Assembly (NCBI RefSeq): GCF_000690055.1
Contig: NZ_JJNZ01000065.1
Location: 1-64,000, forward strand
Length of the DNA: 64,000 nucleotides
Direction: 5' to 3'
DNA from: Pseudoalteromonas fuliginea
GTDB taxonomy: Bacteria > Pseudomonadota > Gammaproteobacteria > Enterobacterales > Alteromonadaceae
Below are positions 42,232 through 51,800 of this stretch, one piece after another. The first letter of the stretch is position 1. Every line of letters starts with the position of its first letter. A model generated the notes under the pieces. That model was given only the letters and a program-made list of their open reading frames with translations, searched no databases and had not been told where the DNA came from. Both the position numbers and the translations under genes were made by a program.

Positions 42232-43368
42232 ATGTCTAAAATTAAAGTTTTAACTGTTTTTGGTACTCGTCCAGAGGCAATCAAAATGGCTCCTTTAGTA
42301 CATTCACTGAAGAGTGATGAGCGTTTTGAATCAAAGGTATGTGTGACCGCACAACACAGAGAAATGTTAGACCAAGTACTAGAACTATTTGAAGTAATTC
42401 CTGATTATGATTTAAATTTGATGAAACCTGGGCAAACACTTTCTGAAATAACAAGCCGTATTTTGCTTGAACTTACCAGTGTATTAAAAGATTTTGAGCC
42501 TGATGTAGTTCTTGTCCACGGTGATACGGCAACTACATTTGCTGCTAGCTTGGCTGCATATTATGAACAAATAGCAGTAGGACATGTTGAAGCAGGTTTG
42601 AGGACGGGCAATATTTATTCTCCATGGCCAGAAGAAGGCAATCGTAAGTTAACTGGTACGCTTACTAAATATCACTTTGCACCAACGAAAATTTCCGAAG
42701 CTAACTTATTGAGAGAAAACTATAGCGTTACAAATATATTTGTAACGGGCAACACTGTAATTGATGCATTATTACTTATTAAACAGCAAATAGAATCTGA
42801 CGAGAACTTGAGTAATAAACTTTCAGAAAAATTTCCAATGCTTGATTCAAATAAAAAGCTTATTTTAGTTACAGGGCATCGTCGTGAAAGCTTTGGTGGT
42901 GGATTTGAACGAATTTGTGAAGCATTAGCGCAAACGGCAAAAGCCCACCCTGATTGTCAAATTTTGTACCCTGTACACCTAAACCCTAATGTACAAGAGC
43001 CAGTAAAGCGGATTTTGAAAGGTGTAAATAATGTGTATTTAATTGAACCGCAGCAGTATTTACCCTTTGTATATTTGATGAATCGTTCGTACGTTATTTT
43101 AACTGATTCAGGTGGTATACAAGAAGAAGCCCCTAGTCTAGGTAAGCCTGTACTGGTAATGAGAGATACCACAGAGCGCCCTGAAGCTGTTGAAGCGGGT
43201 ACTGTAAAGTTAGTTGGCACAGATGTCGTAAAAATAACGACTGAATTAAACGAGCTATTAACCAACGAGTCTTCATATAAAGTAATGAGTAAATCTCATA
43301 ACCCGTATGGGGATGGTAAATCATGCCAACGTATATGCGATATACTAGCTAAATCTCTTTATGAGTGA
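42232..43368 (+). CDS. wecB: UDP-N-acetylglucosamine 2-epimerase (non-hydrolysing)
   Basis: Interconverts UDP-GlcNAc and UDP-ManNAc. Signatures: TVFGTRPEAIKMAPLV at the N-terminus, VLVHGDTATTFAASLAAYY, GHVEAGLRTG, VTGHRRESFG and the C-terminal DSGGIQEEAPSLGKPVLVMRDTTERPEA. The ATG at 42232 (378 residues, normal for WecB) has AGAAAGG 7 nt upstream; an in-frame TTG at 42199 is less likely. Next gene is wecC-type, so UDP-ManNAc is probably oxidised to UDP-ManNAcA. Confidence 0.96.
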   Translation: MSKIKVLTVFGTRPEAIKMAPLVHSLKSDERFESKVCVTAQHREMLDQVLELFEVIPDYDLNLMKPGQTLSEITSRILLELTSVLKDFEPDVVLVHGDTATTFAASLAAYYEQIAVGHVEAGLRTGNIYSPWPEEGNRKLTGTLTKYHFAPTKISEANLLRENYSVTNIFVTGNTVIDALLLIKQQIESDENLSNKLSEKFPMLDSNKKLILVTGHRRESFGGGFERICEALAQTAKAHPDCQILYPVHLNPNVQEPVKRILKGVNNVYLIEPQQYLPFVYLMNRSYVILTDSGGIQEEAPSLGKPVLVMRDTTERPEAVEAGTVKLVGTDVVKITTELNELLTNESSYKVMSKSHNPYGDGKSCQRICDILAKSLYE

Positions 43369-43401
43369 AGGTTACGAGCTAAATAGAGAACAAGGAATCC
43401 C

Positions 43402-44682
43402 ATGTCATTTAATACAATATCAGTAATTGGCTTAGGCTATATTGGTTTACCAACAGCTGCGATGTTTGCATCATGCAAAAAAAAAGTAATAGGTGTTGAT
43501 ATTAATCAAAATGCCGTTGATACAATTAATCGTGGTGAAATACATATAATAGAGCCTGATTTGGACTTGATAGTTCATGCTGCTGTAACTCAAGGTTACT
43601 TAAAGGCAACCACTAAGCCTGAACCTGCTGATGCTTTTTTAATAGCAGTACCAACACCATTTAAAAACACCTCAGGTAATGAAAGTAACTCAACCATTCC
43701 AGAGCCTGATTTAAGTTATATTAAAAAAGCAAGTGAGGCTATTGCACCAGTGCTGAAAAAAGGTGATTTAGTCATACTTGAATCTACTTCACCGGTTGGA
43801 GCTACAGAACAAATGGCTGAGTGGTTGGCTGCTGCGCGTCCAGATCTATCGTTTCCAAAAACACTAGATGACAATGCGGATATAAATATAGCTCATTGTC
43901 CTGAGCGAGTCCTACCAGGGCATGTTGTGCGTGAATTGGTTGAAAATGATCGTGTTATTGGTGGTATTTCTGCAACGTGTTCTAAACGCTCAGTACAATT
44001 ATACAAAACATTTGTACAAGGTGAGTGCGTTATTACAAATGCACGTACAGCTGAAATGGCAAAGTTAACAGAAAACTCATGTCGTGATGTACAAATAGCA
44101 TTCGCTAATGAGTTATCGGTAATATGCGACAAGTTAGATATTGATGTGTGGGAGCTTATATCACTTGCTAATCGCCATCCACGTATAAATATTTTACAAC
44201 CAGGACCTGGTGTTGGCGGACATTGTATTGCAGTAGATCCCTGGTTTATCGTAAGTAAAACTCCTAATGAAGCACAATTAATATACACAGCGCGTAAAGT
44301 AAACGATGAAAAGCCTTTGTGGGTAATCAATAAAGTAAAACTCGCTATAGCTGATTTTTTGCAAGCAAATCCTACAAAAACAGCTAAAGATGTAACTATT
44401 GCTTGTTATGGCTTAGCATTTAAACCAAATATAGATGATTTACGAGAAAGTCCTTCATTAAATATTACTGAGCAAATAGCGAAACTGCATGCAGGTGATG
44501 TTATTGCTGTGGAGCCAAATATAAATGAATTATCGAAGCGTTTCGATACATTTAAATTATCTTCATTTGAATATGCAAAATTAAATGCAAATATTCATTT
44601 ATTATTAGTAGATCATAACGAGTTTAAAATGAAAAACCCAATTTCAAGATATGTAATTGATACTAAAGGAATTTGGTCATGA
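43402..44682 (+). CDS. wecC: UDP-N-acetyl-D-mannosamine dehydrogenase
   Basis: NAD-dependent oxidation of UDP-ManNAc to UDP-ManNAcA. N-terminal Rossmann motif ISVIGLGYIGLPTAAMFA, the central ENSCRDVQIAFANELS, and the active-site cysteine in PGVGGHCIAVDPWFI. The C-terminal domain carries ACYGLAFKPNIDDLRESPS. At 426 residues it matches WecC (420). Its stop overlaps the next dehydrogenase start (ATGA). Confidence 0.94.
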   Translation: MSFNTISVIGLGYIGLPTAAMFASCKKKVIGVDINQNAVDTINRGEIHIIEPDLDLIVHAAVTQGYLKATTKPEPADAFLIAVPTPFKNTSGNESNSTIPEPDLSYIKKASEAIAPVLKKGDLVILESTSPVGATEQMAEWLAAARPDLSFPKTLDDNADINIAHCPERVLPGHVVRELVENDRVIGGISATCSKRSVQLYKTFVQGECVITNARTAEMAKLTENSCRDVQIAFANELSVICDKLDIDVWELISLANRHPRINILQPGPGVGGHCIAVDPWFIVSKTPNEAQLIYTARKVNDEKPLWVINKVKLAIADFLQANPTKTAKDVTIACYGLAFKPNIDDLRESPSLNITEQIAKLHAGDVIAVEPNINELSKRFDTFKLSSFEYAKLNANIHLLLVDHNEFKMKNPISRYVIDTKGIWS

Positions 44683-45959
44683 TAGCTAATCAAGGCCTAA
44701 TAAAGATAGGCGTAATAGGTTTAGGCTATGTAGGCCTGCCATTAGCGGTTGAGTTTGGTAAAAAATTCTCAGTACTTGGTTTTGATGTGAACAAAAATAG
44801 AATTGCACAATTGGAATCCGGTACGGATTTAACCCTTGAAGTTAGTGATGAAGAACTCAAAGAGTCGTTACTGCTTAATTATTCTTATAGTGTATCGGAT
44901 CTTAAAAGTTGTAATGTATATATAGTTACAGTACCAACACCAATTGATCAGCATAAGCAGCCTGATTTAACACCACTGATTAAAGCTAGTGAAATGTTAG
45001 GCTCAGTGATTAAATATGGCGATATCATTATTTATGAATCGACAGTATATCCTGGTGCTACGGAAGAAGTGTGCCTACCTGTTGTCGAACACGCATCTGG
45101 CCTGAAATTTAATAAGGACTTTTATGCAGGTTACTCACCAGAGCGTATTAATCCAGGTGATAAGGAACATCGTGTAACTAATATATTAAAAGTAACATCA
45201 GGGTCAACACCTGAGGTAGCTGAAAAAGTTGATCAACTCTATAAATCAATAATAACGGCAGGTACTTATAAAGCTAGTTCAATAAAAGTAGCTGAAGCTG
45301 CAAAAGTAATAGAGAATACTCAACGAGATGTAAATATTGCATTGATTAATGAATTATCAATTATTTTTAATAAACTAGATATAGATACTCTTGAGGTATT
45401 AGAAGCTGCAGGTACCAAATGGAATTTTTTACCTTTTCGACCGGGTCTCGTTGGGGGGCATTGTATAGGTGTTGACCCCTACTACTTAACTCATAAAGCA
45501 CAAAGTGTGGGTTATCACCCTGAAATGATTTTAGCAGGGCGTCGCTTAAATGATGGTATGGGCAAGCATGTAGTATCTGAGCTAGTAAAAAAGATGCTTA
45601 AAAAGCGTATTCATGTAGACGGTGCTAATGTATTGGTTATGGGCTTAACCTTTAAAGAAAACTGCCCGGATCTCCGAAATACAAAAGTAGTTGATATTGT
45701 TTGTGAGCTTAAGGAATATAATATCAATGTAGATATTATAGATCCTTGGTGCTCAAATAGTGACGCTCAACATGAGTATGGTCTCAGCTTAGTAACAGAG
45801 TATAAAGAAAACAATTACGATGCAGTAATACTAGCTGTTGGCCATAATCAATTTAAAGTAATGGGGACAAATAAAATACGCTCCTTGGGTAAAGAGAATC
45901 ATGTTTTGTACGACCTTAAATATATATTACCGAAGCAAGATGTAGATATGAGATTATAA
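44679..45959 (+). CDS. UDP-GlcNAc/GalNAc 6-dehydrogenase, TviB/WbpO type
   Basis: Second nucleotide-sugar dehydrogenase, of the Vi-antigen TviB/WbpO class, producing UDP-GlcNAcA or UDP-GalNAcA. Motifs: GVIGLGYVGLPLAVEFGK, YESTVYPGATEEVC, AEAAKVIENTQRDVNIALINELS, active-site cysteine in GLVGGHCIGVDPYYL, then MGLTFKENCPDLRNTK. The ATG at 44679 overlaps the preceding stop (ATGA) and has AAGGA 8 nt upstream. Paired with the epimerase that follows, it most likely makes UDP-GalNAcA. Confidence 0.9.
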   Translation: MIANQGLIKIGVIGLGYVGLPLAVEFGKKFSVLGFDVNKNRIAQLESGTDLTLEVSDEELKESLLLNYSYSVSDLKSCNVYIVTVPTPIDQHKQPDLTPLIKASEMLGSVIKYGDIIIYESTVYPGATEEVCLPVVEHASGLKFNKDFYAGYSPERINPGDKEHRVTNILKVTSGSTPEVAEKVDQLYKSIITAGTYKASSIKVAEAAKVIENTQRDVNIALINELSIIFNKLDIDTLEVLEAAGTKWNFLPFRPGLVGGHCIGVDPYYLTHKAQSVGYHPEMILAGRRLNDGMGKHVVSELVKKMLKKRIHVDGANVLVMGLTFKENCPDLRNTKVVDIVCELKEYNINVDIIDPWCSNSDAQHEYGLSLVTEYKENNYDAVILAVGHNQFKVMGTNKIRSLGKENHVLYDLKYILPKQDVDMRL

Positions 45960-46057
45960 AATGAAGTTATTAAGTAAAGTAAATTAGCTTGGGCTTAATT
46001 AGGTTTTTACTTTAGTACTCATTTTGACTCTTTGGCAAATTTATTTTAAGGATTTTT

Positions 46058-47086
46058 ATGACTCGTTATGAACAAATACAAGCAGAACTACTTTCCTCGC
46101 CTAAAACGTGGTTAATAACAGGTGTCGCAGGTTTTATCGGCTCAAATTTATTAGAACACCTATTAAAGTTAAACCAAATAGTAGTTGGATTTGATAATTT
46201 TTCTACAGGTCACCAATATAATTTAGATGAAGTAAAAGGTTTAGTTACAAAAGAGCAATGGCAGGGCTTTAGTTTTATTGAAGGTGATATTCGCAACTAT
46301 CGAGACTGTGAGTTGGCAATTAGTGGCGTTGATTACGTACTACACCAAGCTGCATTAGGTTCAGTCCCGCGCTCTATAGCAGATCCTGTTACAACTAACG
46401 CTGCTAATATTACTGGCTTTTTAAATATGTTACAGGCTGCAAAAGAGGCTAAAGTTAAAAGCTTCACCTACGCTGCTAGCAGTTCAACTTATGGTGACCA
46501 TCCAGCGTTGCCTAAAGTTGAAGAAAATATCGGCAACCCTCTGTCTCCTTATGCTGTAACTAAATACGTTAATGAATTATATGCTGGCGTTTATGCTAAA
46601 ACATATAACTTTAAGACGATAGGTTTACGTTATTTTAACGTATTTGGTCAACGTCAAGATCCCAACGGAGCTTATGCTGCAGTTATTCCTAAGTGGACTG
46701 CTGCTATGATTCAAGGTGATGAAGTGTTTATTAATGGTGATGGTGAAACAAGTCGCGATTTCTGCTTTATAGAGAACACGGTTCAAATGAATATCTTAGC
46801 CGCGACGGCTCCAGATAATGCCAAAGACAATATTTATAATGTGGCCGTTGGCGATCGTACTACGTTAAATGATTTACACGAAGCTATCCAAGCAGCCTTA
46901 ACAGAATGTAAAATTCCTGCTGGGAAAGAGCCTGTCTACAGAGATTTCAGAGCCGGTGATGTGCGTCATTCTCAAGCAAACGTAAGTAAAGCAATAAATA
47001 ATTTAGGTTACGTACCCGAATACAAGATATTACAGGGAATTAGTAAAGCAATGCCTTGGTATAAAGAGTTTTTAGGTAATAAATAA
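46058..47086 (+). CDS. UDP-GlcNAc(A) C4-epimerase, TviC/WbpP type
   Basis: Short-chain NAD-dependent epimerase. The characteristic N-terminal extension (MTRYEQIQAELLSSPKTW) precedes the glycine motif ITGVAGFIGSNLLEHLL; catalytic S-Y-K are in AASSSTYGD and SPYAVTKYVNELYA; HQAALGSVPRSI is diagnostic for the WbpP/TviC group. The 342-residue length fits. With the preceding dehydrogenase it recreates the tviB-tviC pair for GalNAcA. A 98-nt gap with nothing notable separates the two genes. Confidence 0.92.
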   Translation: MTRYEQIQAELLSSPKTWLITGVAGFIGSNLLEHLLKLNQIVVGFDNFSTGHQYNLDEVKGLVTKEQWQGFSFIEGDIRNYRDCELAISGVDYVLHQAALGSVPRSIADPVTTNAANITGFLNMLQAAKEAKVKSFTYAASSSTYGDHPALPKVEENIGNPLSPYAVTKYVNELYAGVYAKTYNFKTIGLRYFNVFGQRQDPNGAYAAVIPKWTAAMIQGDEVFINGDGETSRDFCFIENTVQMNILAATAPDNAKDNIYNVAVGDRTTLNDLHEAIQAALTECKIPAGKEPVYRDFRAGDVRHSQANVSKAINNLGYVPEYKILQGISKAMPWYKEFLGNK

Positions 47087-47087
47087 T

Positions 47088-48176
47088 ATGAAGATACTTG
47101 TCACTGGTGGTGCGGGCTTTATTGGTTCTGCAGTAATTCGCCATATTATAAATAATACTCAAGACGCCGTTATTAACCTAGATAAGCTAACATATGCAGG
47201 TAATTTAGAGTCGCTTAAATCTGTAAGCAATAACGAACGTTACATTTTTGAACAAGTGGATATATGTGATCGTTTAGAGCTTGACTGTATTTTTGACAAA
47301 TACAAGCCCGATGCTGTTATGCATTTAGCAGCAGAAAGTCATGTTGATCGCTCAATTACAGGGCCTGCAGAATTCATTCAAACAAATATTGTAGGTACTT
47401 ATAACTTATTAGAAGCGGCGCGTGAATACTGGAATACGTTAACTGATACAGCAAAAAAAGCATTTAGGTTCCACCATGTATCTACCGATGAAGTATATGG
47501 AGACTTACCGCATCCTGATGAACAAGACGGCGATCTTCCGCTATTTACCGAACAAACAGCTTACGCACCGAGTAGCCCATATTCCGCAAGTAAAGCGTCG
47601 AGCGACCACTTAGTTCGAGCTTGGTTACGTACTTATGGTTTTCCTACAATAATAACTAATTGCTCGAATAATTATGGGCCTTATCATTTTCCCGAGAAGT
47701 TAATACCGTTAGTTATTTTAAATGCGCTTGAAGGCAAGGAATTACCTATTTATGGTAAAGGTGACCAAATTCGTGATTGGCTTTATGTAGAGGACCACGC
47801 TCGTGCTTTGTATAAAGTAGTTACCGAAGGGATTGTAGGTGAAACCTATAATATTGGCGGTCATAACGAGAAACAAAATATTGAAGTGGTGCAAAGTATT
47901 TGTAGTATTTTAGATACGCTAGTACCTAAAAAGACAAAATACGCAGAGCAAATTACTTATGTAACGGATCGCCCTGGACATGACCGCCGATATGCAATTG
48001 ATGCATCAAAGATGAGTGACGAACTCAACTGGAAACCTGTTGAAACCTTTGAGACAGGACTTAAAAAAACGATTCAATGGTATTTAAATAACCAAGTATG
48101 GTGTAAAAATGTGCAAGACGGCTCATACAAACGCGAACGCTTAGGTGAACTAAATACACAGGTTGAAGGAGAGTAA
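47088..48176 (+). CDS. rmlB: dTDP-glucose 4,6-dehydratase
   Basis: Converts dTDP-glucose to dTDP-4-keto-6-deoxyglucose. Motifs: VTGGAGFIGSAVIRHII, MHLAAESHVDRSI, the catalytic HVSTDEVYGDL, and YSASKASSDHLVRAW with Y-x3-K, then NCSNNYGPYHFPEKLIPL. At 362 residues it is close to E. coli RmlB. It starts 1 nt after the epimerase gene stop. Confidence 0.96.
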   Translation: MKILVTGGAGFIGSAVIRHIINNTQDAVINLDKLTYAGNLESLKSVSNNERYIFEQVDICDRLELDCIFDKYKPDAVMHLAAESHVDRSITGPAEFIQTNIVGTYNLLEAAREYWNTLTDTAKKAFRFHHVSTDEVYGDLPHPDEQDGDLPLFTEQTAYAPSSPYSASKASSDHLVRAWLRTYGFPTIITNCSNNYGPYHFPEKLIPLVILNALEGKELPIYGKGDQIRDWLYVEDHARALYKVVTEGIVGETYNIGGHNEKQNIEVVQSICSILDTLVPKKTKYAEQITYVTDRPGHDRRYAIDASKMSDELNWKPVETFETGLKKTIQWYLNNQVWCKNVQDGSYKRERLGELNTQVEGE

Positions 48177-48177
48177 T

Positions 48178-49053
48178 ATGAAAGGAATTATTCTTGCGGG
48201 CGGCTCGGGCACTCGCCTTTACCCTATAACAATGGGTGTATCAAAGCAGTTACTGCCTATTTATGATAAGCCAATGATTTATTATCCACTGTCGGTATTG
48301 ATGCTAGCTGGCATTCGTGAAGTGCTTATTATAACTACCCCTGAAGATAGAGATTCATTTAAACGTTTGTTAGGTGATGGTTCACGATTTGGTATTAAAC
48401 TTAGTTACACCATACAACCTAGCCCTGATGGCTTAGCGCAAGCGTTTATTTTAGGCGAAGAGTTTATAGGTAGCGACGATGTGTGTTTAGTACTTGGAGA
48501 TAATATTTTTTATGGACAAGGCTTTACACCTAAATTAAAACAGGCTGTAGAGAATGCTAAAAGTGGTCAAGGTGCGACTGTTTTTGGTTACCAAGTTAAA
48601 GATCCTGAACGATTTGGTGTAGTCGAATTTAATGAACAACAAAAAGCGATTTCAATTGAAGAGAAGCCAGTTAAGCCAAAGTCACACTTTGCAGTAACAG
48701 GTCTTTATTTTTATGATAATTCCGTAGTTGAACTAGCTAAAAAAGTTGAGCCTTCAACGCGTGGTGAGCTTGAAATTACCTGCCTTAACGAAATGTATTT
48801 AGAGGAAGGTAAGCTAAATGTTGAGATGCTTGGTCGTGGTTTTGCTTGGTTAGATACTGGCACGCACGAAAGCCTGCTTGAAGCCGCACAATTTGTAGAG
48901 ACTATAGAAAAACGGCAAGGCTATAAAATCGCATGTTTGGAAGAAATTGCATTTAATTATGGCTGGTTAAGTAAGCAAGAGCTTGAAGTACTAGCAAAAC
49001 CATTTTTAAAAAATAGTTATGGCCAATACCTAATGCAATTGATAAAAGATTAA
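48178..49053 (+). CDS. rmlA: Glucose-1-phosphate thymidylyltransferase
   Basis: Forms dTDP-glucose from glucose-1-phosphate and dTTP. The N-terminus KGIILAGGSGTRLYPITMGVSKQLLPIYDKPM is nearly invariant in RmlA; LGDNIFYGQGF, IEEKPVKPKSHFAVTGLYFYD and GRGFAWLDTGTHESL follow. ATG 48178 has AAGGAG 6-7 nt upstream; it is 1 nt after the rmlB stop. rmlC and rmlD are absent in the window, so the product is a 4-amino sugar rather than rhamnose. Confidence 0.96.
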   Translation: MKGIILAGGSGTRLYPITMGVSKQLLPIYDKPMIYYPLSVLMLAGIREVLIITTPEDRDSFKRLLGDGSRFGIKLSYTIQPSPDGLAQAFILGEEFIGSDDVCLVLGDNIFYGQGFTPKLKQAVENAKSGQGATVFGYQVKDPERFGVVEFNEQQKAISIEEKPVKPKSHFAVTGLYFYDNSVVELAKKVEPSTRGELEITCLNEMYLEEGKLNVEMLGRGFAWLDTGTHESLLEAAQFVETIEKRQGYKIACLEEIAFNYGWLSKQELEVLAKPFLKNSYGQYLMQLIKD

Positions 49054-49056
49054 ATA

Positions 49057-50133
49057 ATGATAGCACTTAATAAACCACTAACCCCAGACTTAACGAAGTT
49101 GACTGCTTATTTAGCGCAAGTCAACCAGAGTGGCTGGTACACTAATTTTGGTCCATTGCATGAGCAACTCACGAAGCGTCTAGAGGCATACCTAGGTGTT
49201 GAAAACTTATTGCTAGTCTCTAATGGTACTGTCGCAATTCAAGTCGCTTGTAAAGCATTAAATATTAATTCAGCTATTACAACTCCTTTTACTTTTGTAG
49301 CAACGACCAGCTCATTGTTGTGGCAAGGCATTGACACAGCATTCAGTGATATTGATATGCACAGCTATAACTTATGCCCAATAGCACTTGATAAAGCGCT
49401 CGCAAAAGATAGTAACTACGATGGCGTAGTTGCAACTCATGTCTATGGTAACCCATGTAATGTTCACGATATAGCTGAGGTCGCCAATAAGTATAATAAA
49501 AAAGTAATTTACGATGCGGCACATGCTTTTGATGTGAAAATAGCTGGGCAATCAGTGCTTAATTATGGTGATGCAAGCACGTTAAGTTTTCATGCTACTA
49601 AGGTTTTCCATACGGTTGAAGGTGGCGCTATTATTTTCAAATGTAAGGCTGATTTTGATAAAGCTAAGCAACTGATTAATTTTGGTATACAAGCTAATGG
49701 AACACTAGGCGCGGCAGGTATCAATGCCAAACTTAACGAATACCAATGCGCTGTAGGTTTAACATTACTTGATGATATTGAAAGTGTTATAAAGCATCGA
49801 ACAGCACTATTTGATAACTACACAAATCAGTTGAAAGATGTGGTTGAATTACCACAATGGCATTCGCAAGCAAGCCTCAATGGTGCTTATATGCCTATAT
49901 ACATCGCGGATGCACAAAAGCAGAAAGATGTAATGCAAGCTCTGGCTAAAAATGATATTCAATGCCGTCGCTATTTTACACCCTCACTTGATCTAGCCTA
50001 TAGCAAACAAAAAAGCTTTGGTTGCGGCAACAGTCAAAAGGTAGCAGGCGGGATCATTTGTTTACCATTGCATAACTCTATGAGCGCTGAAGATGTGTTA
50101 ACCGTCACTAACGTTATTAAGGAAATACTATGA
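49057..50133 (+). CDS. DegT/DnrJ/EryC1-family sugar aminotransferase
   Basis: PLP aminotransferase that would aminate the C4 keto group of dTDP-4-keto-6-deoxyglucose, giving dTDP-Qui4N or dTDP-Fuc4N (VioA/WecE/FdtB-like). K182 in LSFHATKVFHTVEGG is the PLP lysine; PFTFVATTSSLLW and VIYDAAHAFDV are family motifs. The 358-residue length is normal. It sits 3 nt after rmlA, and its stop overlaps the next start (ATGA). Which C4 epimer is formed cannot be decided by eye. Confidence 0.88.
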   Translation: MIALNKPLTPDLTKLTAYLAQVNQSGWYTNFGPLHEQLTKRLEAYLGVENLLLVSNGTVAIQVACKALNINSAITTPFTFVATTSSLLWQGIDTAFSDIDMHSYNLCPIALDKALAKDSNYDGVVATHVYGNPCNVHDIAEVANKYNKKVIYDAAHAFDVKIAGQSVLNYGDASTLSFHATKVFHTVEGGAIIFKCKADFDKAKQLINFGIQANGTLGAAGINAKLNEYQCAVGLTLLDDIESVIKHRTALFDNYTNQLKDVVELPQWHSQASLNGAYMPIYIADAQKQKDVMQALAKNDIQCRRYFTPSLDLAYSKQKSFGCGNSQKVAGGIICLPLHNSMSAEDVLTVTNVIKEIL

Positions 50134-50819
50134 GCTTTGCTGTAATGCAGCCTTATTTATTCCCTTATTTAGGTTATTATCAATTGGTCAATGCTGTAGA
50201 TAAATTTGTTTTTTATGACGATGTAACCTTTATAAAAGGAGGCTACATAAATCGGAATAACATTCTATCAAATGGTAAAGCTCAGCGCTTTACTATCCCG
50301 GTGCCTGGCATGTCATCAAATACATTAATTAATGAACTAAGCTTTGATAAAAATATAAAAAAAATACTTAAAACAATTGAACAAAGTTATAAAAAAGCCC
50401 CTTACTTTGAGCATGTTTTTCCACTTATTAAATCCGTATTGAATAATGAAAACAGACGTGTGGATCATCTTTGTGCGAAGAGTATTTCAGTCGTGTTTGA
50501 TTATTTAGGTATTAGTAAAGACTTTTATTATTCAAGTGAACTCGAGTATAACCGTGACTTATCTGCTGCTGATAAGTTGATAGCGATGGCTAGTGTTTTA
50601 AAATCAAATGATTACATAAATAGCCCTGGTGGAAAGTCGCTTTATGATAAAGAATATTTCGCTAAAAAAGAAATATCTTTATCGTTTATCGAAACTGAAA
50701 AATATGAATACTCACAAAATAATGACGAATTTATTCCTCATTTATCGATGATAGATGTATTGATGTGGAATAACAAAATACAAGTTGTTGAGCTATTAGA
50801 TAAATATAAGTTGGTCTAA
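50130..50819 (+). CDS. WbqC family protein
   Basis: The 229-residue protein has the WbqC hallmark start MQPYLFPYLGYYQLVNAVDKFVFYDDV, followed by GYINRNNI. WbqC-like proteins occur in O-antigen and capsule loci, often beside DegT aminotransferases, and their chemistry is unsettled; a role in modifying the amino sugar is an inference. It overlaps the upstream aminotransferase gene by 4 nt. Confidence 0.87.
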   Translation: MSFAVMQPYLFPYLGYYQLVNAVDKFVFYDDVTFIKGGYINRNNILSNGKAQRFTIPVPGMSSNTLINELSFDKNIKKILKTIEQSYKKAPYFEHVFPLIKSVLNNENRRVDHLCAKSISVVFDYLGISKDFYYSSELEYNRDLSAADKLIAMASVLKSNDYINSPGGKSLYDKEYFAKKEISLSFIETEKYEYSQNNDEFIPHLSMIDVLMWNNKIQVVELLDKYKLV

Positions 50820-50822
50820 CTG

Positions 50823-51773
50823 ATGGCTATTGGTGGGTATAATCAATTACCATTAATCAGTTTAGATACACAATTAGGCTCTGATGCCTATCAATTTCAA
50901 TCAGCTCGAGCAGCTTTATACGCGTACTTAAATACCGCGAAAATTAAAACGCTGTATGTACCAAATTATATTTGCGATAGTATTTTTCCAGCACTTAAGT
51001 CATTAACTGTCGAGGTTAAGTTTTATTCGGTTAATGAGCAGTTACTTCCTGCAAGTTGTCCAAAGCAAATAAATAAAAGCAACAGTAGAATACTTTTAGT
51101 GAATTATTTTGGTTTGTTAAATGAGCAAATCAAAACGTTAACTGCCGTATCTCCTGAGTTATTTATTGTTGATAACTCACAAGCTTTGTTTAGTGAGCAC
51201 ATAGATGGTACGACAAGTATTTACTCGCCGCGTAAATTTTTAGGCATACCCGATGGTGGGCTGCTGAGAACAGAAATAAAAATTAATATGCCAGAAGCTC
51301 TATATGATGCTAGCGAAAATGTAGGGCATTTGTTACTTCGTGCTGCAGGTGATGTGCAAGCAGGGTACGCGCGGTTTTTAGCCGCGGAGCAGGCGCTTGA
51401 ATGCTTTATACCAAAAAAGATATCAGTAATATCGGCTCACCTAATTAAATGCGCAGACATAAACGCAATTAAAGAGAAACGACGGCGTAACTATAAAATT
51501 TTATATAATAAGTTTAAATCAATAAATCAGTTAAATCTTCCTGTAGATGATCATGTACCACTTTGTTACCCACTAAAAATTAGTTTTAATGTTACTGGTA
51601 TTTGTAAGGAACTTGTTAGTAGTGCTGTTTATTTACCTAGATACTGGTGTAGTCATCATAGCGGTAGTGTAGGGAAAGATATGTTTGAAAACACTTTGTT
51701 TTTACCTGTTGACGAGCGTATTAGCACAACTGAATTACTGCAGCTGGTTAAATTAATTAGAAACAAGCTATAA
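50823..51773 (+). CDS. DegT-like PLP-dependent protein, second aminotransferase-type gene
   Basis: The 316-residue product has a divergent fold-type I PLP layout: VPNYICDSIFPAL, LLVNYFGLLNEQI, FIVDNSQALF, then IYSPRKFLGIPDGG. Aligning IYSPRKFLGIPDGG with the upstream enzyme's SFHATKVFHTVEGG puts K138 at the PLP lysine position, so catalysis is possible. It is shorter than typical DegT proteins (350-400) at the C-terminus. It starts 3 nt after wbqC-like. Partner or substrate unknown. Confidence 0.7.
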   Translation: MAIGGYNQLPLISLDTQLGSDAYQFQSARAALYAYLNTAKIKTLYVPNYICDSIFPALKSLTVEVKFYSVNEQLLPASCPKQINKSNSRILLVNYFGLLNEQIKTLTAVSPELFIVDNSQALFSEHIDGTTSIYSPRKFLGIPDGGLLRTEIKINMPEALYDASENVGHLLLRAAGDVQAGYARFLAAEQALECFIPKKISVISAHLIKCADINAIKEKRRRNYKILYNKFKSINQLNLPVDDHVPLCYPLKISFNVTGICKELVSSAVYLPRYWCSHHSGSVGKDMFENTLFLPVDERISTTELLQLVKLIRNKL

Positions 51774-51800
51774 GTTTAAAATGCTTGTCAAAAGAGATAA

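Noticed and set aside
47088..49053. dTDP-rhamnose pathway
   Set aside because: rmlB and rmlA are present but rmlC and rmlD are not; the following aminotransferase and GNAT genes indicate a 4-amino sugar.
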